The position numbers and the translations under genes are program-made. DNA of 64,000 nucleotides, taken from Metridium senile. Taxonomy: Eukaryota; Cnidaria; Anthozoa; Actiniaria; Metridiidae. The stretch lies in assembly GCA_949775045.1 (NCBI GenBank), contig OX459103.1:12756605-12820604 (forward strand), in the 5' to 3' direction. Below the pieces are notes generated by a model. The model was not told the DNA's origin and made no database searches. It saw only the letters and a list, made by a program, of their open reading frames with translations. The number at the start of each line of letters is the position of its first letter. Position 1 is the stretch's first letter. Below, one piece after another: positions 48,354 to 61,200 of the stretch.

Positions 48354-51300
48354 GATTGTTTTGACACATTTTTAGCAAATCCCGGTTTAAGCTTAGATAT
48401 TTCTAGAAATTGTACTCGGGGTCTAAGCAATCACTTTGAGTCGAAAACCCCGATTTTTTTTAACAACTTTTAGAGACCCCTCTGGTAGTCTATAGGGCAT
48501 TCTGGGTAAGATTTTGTAGTTTTTCCTAAATAGAATTTTTCGGTTTTATCAGAAAGCTTAGATATTTTTAGACATTGTTCTCAGGGTCCTAGCGATCATT
48601 TTGAGTCGAAAACCCCGATTGTTTTGACACATTTTTAGCAAATCCCGGTTTAAGCTTAGATATTTCTAGAAATTGTACTCGGGGTCTAAGCAATCACTTT
48701 GAGTCGAAAACCCCGATTTTTTTTAACAACTTTTAGAGACCCCTCTGGTAGTCTATAGGGCATTCTGGGTAAGATTTTGTAGTTTTTCCTAAATAGAATT
48801 TTTCGGTTTTATCAGAAAGCTTAGATATTTTTAGACATTGTTCTCAGGGTCCTAGCGATCATTTTGAGTCGAAAACCCCGATTGTTTTGACACATTTTTA
48901 GCAAATCCCAAAGGCCATAAGGCATTCTGGGTATGATTTTGTAGTCTTTCCTAAATAAAATGTTTCGGTTTTATCAGAAAGCTTAGATATTTCTAGACAT
49001 TGTTCTCGGGGTCTAAGCGATCACTTTGAGTCGAAAACCCCGATTTTTTTGTAACGACGTTTAGAGACCCCTCTGGTAGTCTATAGGGCATTCTGGGTAA
49101 GATTTTGTAGTTTTTCCTAAATATAATTTTTCGGTTTTATCAGAAAGCTTAGATATTTTTAGACATTGGTTTCAGGGTCCTAGCGATCATTTTGAGTCGA
49201 AAACCCCGATTGTTTTGACACATTTTTAGCAAATCCCAAAGGCCATAAGGCATTCTGGGTATGATTTTGTAGTCTTTCCTAAATAAAATGTTTCGGTTTT
49301 ATCAGAAAGCTTAGATATTTGTAGACATTGTTCTCGGGGTCTAAGCGATCACTTTGAGTCGAAAACCCCGATTTTTTTGTAACGACTTTTAGAGACCCCT
49401 CTGGTAGTCTATAGGGCATTCTGGGTAAGATTTTGTAGTTTTTCCTAAATAGAATTTTTCGGTTTTATCAGAAAGCTTAGATATTTTTAGACATTGTTCT
49501 CAGGGTCCTAGCGATCATTTTGAGTCGAAAACCCCGATTGTTTTGACACATTTTTAGCAAATCCCGGTTTAAGCTTAGATATTTCTAGAAATTGTACTCG
49601 GGGTCTAAGCAATCACTTTGAGTCGAAAACCCCGATTTTTTTTAACAACTTTTAGAGACCCCTCTGGTAGTCTATAGGGCATTCTGGGTAAGATTTTGTA
49701 GTTTTTCCTAAATAGAATTTTTCTGTTTTATCAGAAAGCTTAGATATTTTTAGACATTGTTCTCAGGGTCCTAGCGATCATTTTGAGTCGAAAACCCCGA
49801 TTGTTTTGACACATTTTTAGCAAATCCCAAAGGCCATAAGGCATTCTGGGTATGATTTTGTAGTCTTTCCTAAATAAAATGTTTCGGTTTTATCAGAAAG
49901 CTTAGATATTTCTAGACATTGTTCTCGGGGTCTAAGCGATCACTTTGAGTCGAAAACCCCGATTTTTTTGTAACGACGTTTAGAGACCCCTCTGGTAGTC
50001 TATAGGGCATTCTGGGTAAGATTTTGTAGTTTTTCCTAAATATAATTTTTCGGTTTTATCAGAAAGCTTAGATATTTTTAGACATTGGTTTCAGGGTCCT
50101 AGCGATCATTTTGAGTCGAAAACCCCGATTGTTTTGACACATTTTTAGCAAATCCCAAAGGCCATAAGGCATTCTGGGTATGATTTTGTAGTCTTTCCTA
50201 AATAAAATGTTTCGGTTTTATCAGAAAGCTTAGATATTTGTAGACATTGTTCTCGGGGTCTAAGCGATCACTTTGAGTCGAAAACCCCGATTTTTTTGTA
50301 ACGACTTTTAGAGACCCCTCTGGTAGTCTATAGGGCATTCTGGGTAAGATTTTGTAGTTTTTCCTAAATAGAATTTTTCGGTTTTATCAGAAAGCTTAGA
50401 TATTTTTAGACATTGTTCTCAGGGTCCTAGCGATCATTTTGAGTCGAAAACCCGATTGTTTTGACACATTTTTAGCAAATCCCAAAGGCCATAAGGCATT
50501 CTGGGTATGATTTTGTAGTCTTTCCTAAATAAAATGTTTCGGTTTTATCAGAAAGCTTAGATATTTCTAGAAATTGTACTCGGGGTCTAAGCAATCACTT
50601 TTGAGTCGAAAACCCCGATTGTTTTGACACATTTTTAGCAAATCCCGGTTTAAGCTGAGATATTTCTAGAAATTGTACTCGGGGTCTAAGCAATCACTTT
50701 GAGTCGAAAACCCCGATTTTTTTTAACAACTTTTAGAGACCCCTCTGGTAGTCTATAGGGCATTCTGGGTAAGATTTTGTAGTGTATCCTAAATAGAATT
50801 TTTCGGTTTTATCAGAAAGCTTAGATATTTTTAGACATTGTTCTCAGGGTCCTAGCGATCATTTTGAGTCGAAAACCCCGATTGTTTTGACACATTTTTA
50901 GCAAATCCCAAAGGCCATAAGGCATTCTGGGTATGATTTTGTAGTCTATCCTAAATAAAATGTTTCGGTTTTATCAGAAAGCTTAGATATTTCTAGACAT
51001 TGTTCTCGGGGTCTAAGCGATCACTTTGAGTCGAAAACCCCGATTTTTTTGTAACGACGTTTAGAGACCCCTCTGGTAGTCTATAGGGCATTCTGGGTAA
51101 GATTTTGTAGTTTTTCCTAAATATAATTTTTCGGTTTTATCAGAAAGCTTAGATATTTTTAGACATTGGTTTCAGGGTCCTAGCGATCATTTTGAGTCCA
51201 AAACCCCGATTGTTTTGACACATTTTTAGCAAATCCCAAAGGCCATAAGGCATTCTGGGTATGATTTTGTAGTCTTTCCTAAATAAAATGTTTCGGTTTT

Positions 51301-54023
51301 ATCAGAAAGCTTAGATATTTGTAGACATTGTTCTCGGGGTCTAAGCGATCACTTTGAGTCGAAAACCCCGATTTTTTTGTAACGACTTTTAGAGACCCCT
51401 CTGGTAGTCTATAGGGCATTCTGGGTAAGATTTTGTAGTTTTTCCTAAATAGAATTTTTCGGTTTTATCAGAAAGCTTAGATATTTTTAGACATTGTTCT
51501 CAGGGTCCTAGCGATCATTTTGAGTCGAAAACCCGATTGTTTTGACACATTTTTAGCAAATCCCAAAGGCCATAAGGCATTCTGGGTATGATTTTGTAGT
51601 CTTTCCTAAATAAAATGTTTCGGTTTTATCAGAAAGCTTAGATATTTCTAGAAATTGTACTCGGGGTCTAAGCAATCACTTTTGAGTCGAAAACCCCGAT
51701 TGTTTTGACACATTTTTAGCAAATCCCGGTTTAAGCTTAGATATTTCTAGAAATTGTACTCGGGGTCTAAGCAATCACTTTGAGTCGAAAACCCTGATTT
51801 TTTTTAACAACTTTTAGAGACCCCTCTGGTAGTCTATAGGGCATTCTGGGTAAGATTTTGTAGTGTTTCCTAAATAGAATTTTTCGGTTTTATCAGAAAG
51901 CTTAGATATTTTTAGACATTGTTCTCAGGGTCCTAGCGATCATTTTGAGTCGAAAACCCCGATTGTTTTGACACATTTTTAGCAAATCCCAAAGGCCATA
52001 AGGCATTCTGGGTATGATTTTGTAGTCTATCCTAAATAAAATGTTTCGGTTTTATCAGAAAGCTTAGATATTTCTAGACATTGTTCTCGGGGTCTAAGCG
52101 ATCACTTTGAGTCGAAAACCCCGATTTTTTTGTAACGACTTTTAGAGCCCCCTCTGGTAGTCTATAGGGCATTCTGGGTAAGATTTTGTAGCTTTTCCTA
52201 AATAGAATTTTTCGGTTTTATCAGAAAGCTTAGATATTTTTAGACATTGTTCTCAGGGTCCTAGCGATCATTTTGAGTCGAAAACCCCGATTGTTTTGAC
52301 ACATTTTTAGCAAATCCCAAAGGCCATAAGGCATTCTGGGTATGATTTTGTAGTCTTTCCTAAATAAAAATTTTCGGTTTTATCAGAAAGCTTAGATATT
52401 TCTAGAAATTGTACTCGGGGTCTAAGCAATCACTTTGAGTCGAAAACCCCGATTTTTTTTAACAACTTTTAGAGACCCCTCTGGTAGTCTATAGGGCATT
52501 CTGGGTAAGATTTTGTAGTTTTTCCTAAATAGAATTTTTCGGTTTTATCAGAAAGCTTAGATATTTTTAGACATTGTTCTCAGGGTCCTAGCGATCATTT
52601 TGAGTCGAAAACCCCGATTGTTTTGACACATTTTTAGCAAATCCCAAAGGCCATAAGGCATTCTGGGTATGATTTTGTAGTCTTTCCTAAATAAAATGTT
52701 TCGGTTTTATCAGAAAGCTTAGATATTTGTAGACATTGTTCTCGGGGTCTAAGCGATCACTTTGAGTCGAAAACCCCGATTTTTTTGTAACGACTTTTAG
52801 AGACCCCTCTGGTAGTCTATAGGGCATTCTGGGTAAGATTTTGTAGTTTTTCCTAAATAGAATTTTTCGGTTTTATCAGAAAGCTTAGATATTTTTAGAC
52901 ATTGTTCTCAGGGTCCTAGCGATCATTTTGAGTCGAAAACCCGATTGTTTTGACACATTTTTAGCAAATCCCAAAGGCCATAAGGCATTCTGGGTATGAT
53001 TTTGTAGTCTTTCCTAAATAAAATGTTTCGGTTTTATCAGAAAGCTTAGATATTTCTAGAAATTGTACTCGGGGTCTAAGCAATCACTTTTGAGTCGAAA
53101 ACCCCGATTGTTTTGACACATTTTTAGCAAATCCCGGTTTAAGCTTAGATATTTCTAGAAATTGTACTCGGGGTCTAAGCAATCACTTTGAGTCGAAAAC
53201 CCCGATTTTTTTTAACAACTTTTAGAGACCCCTCTGGTAGTCTATAGGGCATTCTGGGTAAGATTTTGTAGTGTTTCCTAAATAGAATTTTTCGGTTTTA
53301 TCAGAAAGCTTAGATATTTTTAGACATTGTTCTCAGGGTCCTAGCGATCATTTTGAGTCGAAAACCCCGATTGTTTTGACACATTTTTAGCAAATCCCAA
53401 AGGCCATAAGGCATTCTGGGTATGATTTTGTAGTCTATCCTAAATAAAATGTTTCGGTTTTATCAGAAAGCTTAGATATTTCTAGACATTGTTCTCGGGG
53501 TCTAAGCGATCACTTTGAGTCGAAAACCCCGATTTTTTTGTAACGACTTTTAGAGCCCCCTCTGGTAGTCTATAGGGCATTCTGGGTAAGATTTTGTAGC
53601 TTTTCCTAAATAGAATTTTTCGGTTTTATCAGAAAGCTTAGATATTTTTAGACATTGTTCTCAGGGTCCTAGCGATCATTTTGAGTCGAAAACCCCGATT
53701 GTTTTGACACATTTTTAGCAAATCCCAAAGGCCATAAGGCATTCTGGGTATGATTTTGTAGTCTTTCCTAAATAAAAATTTTCGGTTTTATCAGAAAGCT
53801 TAGATATTTCTAGAAATTGTACTCGGGGTCTAAGCAATCACTTTGAGTCGAAAACCCCGATTTTTTTTAACAACTTTTAGAGACCCCTCTGGTAGTCTAT
53901 AGGGCATTCTGGGTAAGATTTTGTAGTTTTTCCTAAATAGAATTTTTCGGTTTTATCAGAAAGCTTAGATATTTTTAGACATTGTTCTCAGGGTCCTAGC
54001 GATCATTTTGAGTCGAAAACCCC
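48354..54023 (+). repeat. Large block, copy 2 (5,670 bp)
   Basis: Starts with the same short-A/B pairs as 40,195 and ends at the A leader at 54,024, exactly 5,670 bp later. Short-A spacing is 263, 919, 1,081, 1,081 and 1,408 bp, matching copy 1 without its 2,489-bp duplication. Differences noted: GTAGTGTATCC near 50782 (GTAGTGTTTCC in copy 1), GAGTCCAAAACC near 51196, and GTCTAAGCAATC near 53830 where copy 1 has GCGATC. Confidence 0.85.
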
Positions 54024-55329
54024 GATTGTTTTGACACATTTTTAGCAAATCCCAAAGGCCATAAGGCATTCTGGGTATGATTTTGTACTCTTTCCTAAAT
54101 AAAATTTTTCGGTTTTATCAGGAAACTTAGATATTTCTAGAAATTGTACTCGGGGTCTAAGCAATCACTTTGAGTCGAAAACCCCGATTTTTTTTAACAA
54201 CTTTTAGAGACCCCTCTGGTAGTCTATAGGGCATTCTGGGTAAGATTTTGTAGTTTTTCCTAAATAGAATTTTTCGGTTTTATCAGAAAGCTTAGATATT
54301 TTTAGACATTGTTCTCAGGGTCCTAGCGATCATTTTGAGTTGAAAACCCCGATTGTTTTGACACATTTTTAGCAAATCCCAAAGGCCATAAGGCATTCTG
54401 GGTATGATTTTGTAGTATTTCCTAAATAAAATTTTTCGGTTTTATCAGAAAGCTTAGATATTTTTAGAAATTGTACTCGGGGTCTAAGCGATCACTTTGA
54501 GTCGAAAACCCCGATTTTTTTAAACGACTTTTAGAGACCCCTCTGATAGTCTATAGTGCATTCTGGGTAAGATTTTGTAGTTTTTCCTAAATAGAATTTT
54601 TCGGTTTTATCAGAAAGCTTAGATATTTTAAGACATTGTTCTCAGGGTCCTAGCAATTATTTTGAGTCGAAAACCCCGATTGTTTTGACACATTTTTAGC
54701 AAATCCCAAGGCCATAAGGAATTCTGGGTATGATTTTGTAGTATTTCCTAAATAAAATTTTTCGGTTTTATCAGAAAGCTTAGATATTTGTAGAAATTGT
54801 TCTCGGGGTCTAAGCGATCACTTTGAGTCGAAAACCCCGATTTTTTTTAACGACTTTTAGAGACCCCTCTGGTAGTCTATAGGGCATTCTGGGTAAGATT
54901 TTGTAGTTTTTCCTAAATAGAATTTTTCGGTTTTATCAGAAAGCTTAGATATTGTAAGACATTGTTCTCAGGGTCCTAGCAATTATTTTGAGTCGAAAAC
55001 CCCGATTGTTTTGACACATTTTTAGCAAATCCCAAGGCCATAAGGCATTCTGGGTATGATTTTGTAGTATTTCCTAAATAAAATTTTTTGGTTTTATCAG
55101 AAAGCTTAGATATTTCTAGAAATTGTACTCGGGGTCTAAGCAATCACTTTGAGTCGAAAACCCCGATTTTTTTTAACAACTTTTAGAGACCCCTCTGGTA
55201 GTCTATAGGGCATTCTGGGTAAGATTTTGTAGTTTTTCCTAAATAGAATTTTTCGGTTTTATCAGAAAGCTTAGACATTTTTAGACATTGTTCTCAGGGT
55301 CCTAGCGATCATTTTGAGTCGAAAACCCC
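54024..55329 (+). repeat. Transition to the distal subfamily
   Basis: Strict A-B dimers with new markers: ATCAGGAAACTTAG (HindIII site lost, near 54118), GTAGTATTTCC (54414 onward), CTCTGATAGTC (54541), ATTTTAAGACATTG and GCAATTATTTTG in B (about 54640), and CCCAAGGCC in A (54705, one A shorter). One A has AAGGAATTCTGGG (near 54717), which creates an EcoRI site I did not see elsewhere. Most of these markers recur 3,305 bp to the right. Confidence 0.8.
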
Positions 55330-56411
55330 GATTGTTTTGACACATTTTTAGCAAATCCCGGTTTAAGCTTAGATATTTCTAGAAATTGTACTCGGGGTCT
55401 AAGCAATCACTTTGAGTCGAAAACCCCGATTTTTTTTTAACAACTTTTAGAGACCCCTCTGGTAGTCTATAGGGCATTCTGGGTAAGATTTTGTAGTTTT
55501 ACCTAAATAGAAATTTTCGGTTTTATCAGAAAGCTTAGATATTTTTAGACATTGTTCTCAGGGTCCTAGCGATCATTTTGAGTCGAAAACCCCGATTGTT
55601 TTGACACATTTTTAGCAAATCCCAAAGGCCATAAGGCATTCTGGGTATGATTTTGTAGTCTTTCCTAAATAAAATGTTTCGGTTTTATCAGAAAGCTTAG
55701 ATATTTCTAGACATTGTTCTCGGGGTCTAAGCGATCACTTTGAGTCGAAAACCCCGATTTTTTTGTAACGACGTTTAGAGACCCCTCTGGTAGTCTATAG
55801 GGCATTCTGGGTAAGATTTTGTAGTTTTTCCTAAATATAATTTTTCGGTTTTATCAGAAAGCTTAGATATTTTTAGACATTGGTTTCAGGGTCCTAGCGA
55901 TCATTTTGAGTCGAAAACCCCGATTGTTTTGACACATTTTTAGCAAATCCCAAAGGCCATAAGGCATTCTGGGTATGATTTTGTAGTCTTTCCTAAATAA
56001 AATGTTTCGGTTTTATCAGAAAGCTTAGATATTTGTAGACATTGTTCTCGGGGTCTAAGCGATCACTTTGAGTCGAAAACCCCGATTTTTTTGTAACGAC
56101 TTTTAGAGACCCCTCTGGTAGTCTATAGGGCATTCTGGGTAAGATTTTGTAGTTTTTCCTAAATAGAATTTTTCGGTTTTATCAGAAAGCTTAGATATTT
56201 TTAGACATTGTTCTCAGGGTCCTAGCGATCATTTTGAGTCGAAAACCCGATTGTTTTGACACATTTTTAGCAAATCCCAAAGGCCATAAGGCATTCTGGG
56301 TATGATTTTGTAGTCTTTCCTAAATAAAATGTTTCGGTTTTATCAGAAAGCTTAGATATTTCTAGAAATTGTACTCGGGGTCTAAGCAATCACTTTTGAG
56401 TCGAAAACCCC
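55330..56411 (+). repeat. 1,082-bp module copy embedded in the distal region
   Basis: Short A (55330), B, A, B with GTAACGACGTTT and CATTGGTTTC, A with ATTTGTAGAC, B, A with preceding AAACCCGATT, then the next short A at 56412. This monomer order matches 49,536-50,616. It is 1 bp longer because the first B leader has a run of nine Ts (near 55430). An isolated copy of a central module inside right-hand sequence suggests transfer by duplication or conversion. Confidence 0.82.
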
Positions 56412-58283
56412 GATTGTTTTGACACATTTTTAGCAAATCCCGGTTTAAGCTTAGATATTTCTAGAAATTGTACTCGGGGTCTAAGCAATCACTTTGAGTC
56501 GAAAACCCGATTTTTTTTAACAACTTTTAGAGACCCCTCTGGTAGTCTATAGGGCATTCTGGGTAAGATTTTGTAGTGTTTCCTAAATAGAATTTTTCGG
56601 TTTTATCAGAAAGCTTAGATATTTTTAGACATTGTTCTCAGGGTCCTAGCGATCATTTTGAGTCGAAAACCCCGATTGTTTTGACACATTTTTAGCAAAT
56701 CCCAAAGGCCATAAGGCATTCTGGGTATGATTTTGTAGTCTATCCTAAATAAAATGTTTCGGTTTTATCAGAAAGCTTAGATATTTCTAGACATTGTTCT
56801 CGGGGTCTAAGCGATCACTTTGAGTCGAAAACCCCGATTTTTTTGTAACGACTTTTAGAGCCCCCTCTGGTAGTCTATAGGGCATTCTGGGTAAGATTTT
56901 GTAGCTTTTCCTAAATAGAATTTTTCGGTTTTATCAGAAAGCTTAGATATTTTTAGACATTGCTCTCAGGGTCCTAGCGATCATTTTGAGTCGAAAACCC
57001 CGATTGTTTTGACACATTTTTAGCAAATCCCAAAGGCCATAAGGCATTCTGGGTATGATTTTGTAGTCTTTCCTAATTAAAAATTTTCGGTTTTATCAGA
57101 AAGCTTAGATATTTCTAGAAATTGTACTCGGGGTCTAAGCAATCACTTTGAGTCGAAAACCCCGATTTTTTTTAACAACTTTTAGAGACCCCTCTGGTAG
57201 TCTATAGGGCATTCTGGGTAAGATTTTGTAGTTTTTCCTAAATAGAATTTTTCGGTTTTATCAGAAAGCTTAGATATTTTTAGACATTGTTCTCAGGGTC
57301 CTAGCGATCATTTTGAGTCGAAAACCCCGATTGTTTTGAAACATTTTTAGCAAATCCCAAAGGCCATAAGGCATTCTGGGTATGATTTTGTACTCTTTCC
57401 TAAATAAAATTTTTCGGTTTTATCAGGAAACTTAGATATTTCTAGAAATTGTACTCGGGGTCTAAGCAATCACTTTGAGTCGAAAACCCCGATTTTTTTT
57501 AACAACTTTTAGAGACCCCTCTGGTAGTCTATAGGGCATTCTGGGTAAGATTTTGTAGTTTTTCCTAAATAGAATTTTTGGGTTTTATCAGAAAGCTTAG
57601 ATATTTTTAGACATTGTTCTCAGGGTCCTAGCGATCATTTTGAGTCGAAAACCCCGATTGTTTTGACACATTTTTAGCAAATCCCAAAGGCCATAAGGCA
57701 TTCTGAGTATGATTTTGTAGTATTTCCTAAATAAAATTTTTCGGTTTTATCAGAAAGCTTAGATATTTTTAGAAATTGTACTCGGGGTCTAAGCGATCAC
57801 TTTGAGTCGAAAACCCCGATTTTTTTTAACGACTTTTAGAGACCCCTCTGATAGTCTATAGGGCATTCTGGGTAAGATTTTGTAGTTTTTCCTAAATAGA
57901 ATTTTTCGGTTTTATCAGAAAGCTTAGATATTTTAAGACATTGTTCTCAGGGTCCTAGCAATTATTTTGAGTCGAAAACCCCGATTGTTTTGACACATTT
58001 TTAGCAAATCCCAAGGCCATAAGGCATTCTGGGTATGATTTTGTAGTATTTCCTAAATAAAATTTTTCGGTTTTATCAGAAAGCTTAGATATTTGTAGAA
58101 ATTGTTCTCGGGGTCTAAGCGATCACTTTGAGTCGAAAACCCCGATTTTTTTTTAACGACTTTTAGAGACCCCTCTGATAGTCTATAGGGCATTCTGGGT
58201 AAGATTTTGTAGTTTTTCCTAAATAGAATTTTTCGGTTTTATCAGAAAGCTTAGATATTGTAAGACATTGTTCTCAGGGTCCT
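55922..58283 (+). repeat. Duplication of 52.6-55.0 kb at a 3,305/3,306-bp offset
   Basis: Markers: A leader 52616/55922, short-A junction 53133/56439, TAGAGCCCCCTC 53552/56857, CAGGAAACTTAG 54119/57424, CTCTGATAGTC 54541/57846, CCCAAGGCC 54705/58010, ATTGTAAGAC 54951/58257. Offset shifts of 1 bp are explained by AAACCCGATT near 56505 and by T-run length. Private changes in this copy include TTGCTCTCAGG near 56961, CCTAATTAAAAATT near 57072 and TTTTGAAACATT near 57336. The match ends where GGGTCCTCGCAATT appears at 58,281. Confidence 0.83.
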
Positions 58284-61200
58284 CGCAATTATTTTGAGTC
58301 GAAAACCCCGATTGTATTGACACATTTTTAGCAAATCCCAAGGCCATAAGGCATTCTGGGTATGATTTTGTAGTATTTCCTAAATAAAATTTTTCGGTTT
58401 TATCAGAAAGCTTAGATATTTGTAGAAATTGTTCTCGGGGTCTAAGCGATCACTTTGAGTCGAAAACCCCGATTTTTTTAACGACTTTTAGAGACCCCTC
58501 TGGTAGTCTATAGGGCATTCTGGGTAAGATTTTGTAGTTTTTCCTAAATAGAATTTTTGGGTTTTATCAGAAAGCTTAGATATTTTTAGACATTGTTCTC
58601 AGGGTCCTAGCGATCATTTTGAGTCGAAAACCCCGATTGTTTTGACACATTTTTAGCAAATCCCAAAGGCCATAAGGCATTCTGGGTATGATTTTGTAGT
58701 ATTTCCTAAATAAAATTTTTCGGTTTTATCAGAAAGCTTAGATATTTCTAGACATTGTACTCGGGGTCTAAGCGATCACTTTGAGTCGAAAACCCCGATT
58801 TTTTTTAACGACTTTTAGAGACCCCTCTGATAGTCTATAGGGCATTCTGGGTAAGATTTTGTAGTTTTTCCTAAATAGAATTTTTGGGTTTTATCAGAAA
58901 GCTTAGATATTTTTAGACATTGTTCTCAGGGTCCTAGCGATCATTTTGAGTCGAAAACCCCGATTGTTTTGACACATTTTTAGCAAATCCCAAAGGCCAT
59001 AAGGCATTCTGGGTATGATTTTGTAGTATTTCCTAAATAAAATTTTTCGGTTTTATCAGAAAGCTTAGATATTTCTAGACATTGTACTCGGGGTCTAAGC
59101 GATCACTTTGAGTCGAAAACCCCGATTTTTTTTAACGACTTTTAGAGACCCCTCTGGTAGTCTATAGGGCATTCTGGGTAAGATTTTGTAGTTTTTCCTA
59201 AATAGAATTTTTGGGTTTTATCAGAAAGCTTAGATATTTTTAGACATTGTTCTCAGGGTCCTAGCGATCATTTTGAGTCGAAAACCCCGATTGTTTTGAC
59301 ACATTTTTAGCAAATCCCAAAGGCCATAAGGCATTCTGGGTATGATTTTGTAGTATTTCCTAAATAAAATTTTTCGGTTTTATCAAAAAACTTAGATATT
59401 TCTAGACATTGTACTCGGGGTCTAAGCGATCACTTTGAGTCGAAAACCCCGATTTTTTTTAACGACTTTTAGAGACCCCTCTGATAGTCTATAGGGCATT
59501 CTGGGTAAGATTTTGTAGTTTTTCCTAAATAGAATTTTTCGGTTTTATCAGAAAGCTTAGATATTGTAAGACATTGTTCTCAGGGTCCTCGCAATTATTT
59601 TGAGTCGAAAACCCCGATTGTATTGACACATTTTTAGCAAATCCCAAGGCCATAAGACATTCTGGGTATGATTTTGTAGTATTTCCTAAATAAAATTTTT
59701 CGGTTTTATCAGAAAGCTTAGATATTTGTAGAAATTGTTCTCGGGGTCTAAGCGATCACTTTGAGTCGAAAACCCCGATTTTTTTAACGACTTTTAGAGA
59801 CCCCTCTGGTAGTCTATAGGGCATTCTGGGTAAGATTTTGTAGTTTTTCCTAAATAGAATTTTTCGGTTTTATCAGAAAGCTTAGATATTTTTAGACATT
59901 GTTCTCAGGGTCCTAGCGATCATTTTGAGTCGAAAACCCCGATTGTTTTGACACATTTTTAGCAAATCCCAAAGGCCATAAGGCATTCTGGGTATGATTT
60001 TGTAGTATTTCCTAAATAAAATTTTTCGGTTTTATCAGAAAGCTTAGATATTTCTAGACATTGTACTCGGGGTCTAAGCGATCACTTTGAGTCGAAAACC
60101 CCGATTTTTTTTAACGACTTTTAGAGACCCCTCTGATAGTCTATAGGGCATTCTGGGTAAGATTTTGTAGTTTTTCCTAAATAGAATTTTTGGGTTTTAT
60201 CAGAAAGCTTAGATATTTTTAGACATTGTTCTCAGGGTCCTAGCGATCATTTTGAGTCGAAAACCCCGATTGTTTTGACACATTTTTAGCAAATCCCAAA
60301 GGCCATAAGGCATTCTGGGTATGATTTTGTAGTATTTCCTAAATAAAATTTTTCGGTTTTATCAGAAAGCTTAGATATTTCTAGACATTGTACTCGGGGT
60401 CTAAGCGATCACTTTGAGTCGAAAACCCCGATTTTTTTTAACGACTTTTAGAGACCCCTCTGGTAGTCTATAGGGCATTCTGGGTAAGATTTTGTAGTTT
60501 TTCCTAAATAGAATTTTTCGGTTTTATCAGAAAGCTTAGATATTTTTAGACATTGTTCTCAGGGTCCTAGCGATCATTTTGAGTCGAAAACCCCGATTGT
60601 TTTGACACATTTTTAGCAAATCCCAAAGGCCATAAGGCATTCTGGGTATGATTTTGTAGTATTTCCTAAATAAAATTTTTTGGTTTTATCAGAAAGCTTA
60701 GATATTTCTAGACATTGTACTCGGGGTCTAAGCGATCACTTTGAGTCGAAAACCCCGATTTTTTTTAACGACTTTTAGAGACCCCTCTGATAGTCTATAG
60801 GGCATTCTGGGTAAGATTTTGTAGTTTTTCCTAAATAGAATTTTTGGGTTTTATCAGAAAGCTTAGATATTGTAAGACATTGTTCTCAGGGTCCTCGCAA
60901 TTATTTTGAGTCGAAAACCCCGATTGTATTGACACATTTTTAGCAAATCCCAAGGCCATAAGGCATTCTGGGTATGATTTTGTAGTATTTCCTAAATAAA
61001 ATTTTTCGGTTTTATCAGAAAGCTTAGATATTTGTAGAAATTGTTCTCGGGGTCTAAGCGATCACTTTGAGTCGAAAACCCCGATTTTTTTAACGACTTT
61101 TAGAGACCCCTCTGGTAGTCTATAGGGCATTCTGGGTAAGATTTTGTAGTTTTTCCTAAATAGAATTTTTCGGTTTTATCAGAAAGCTTAGATATTTTTA

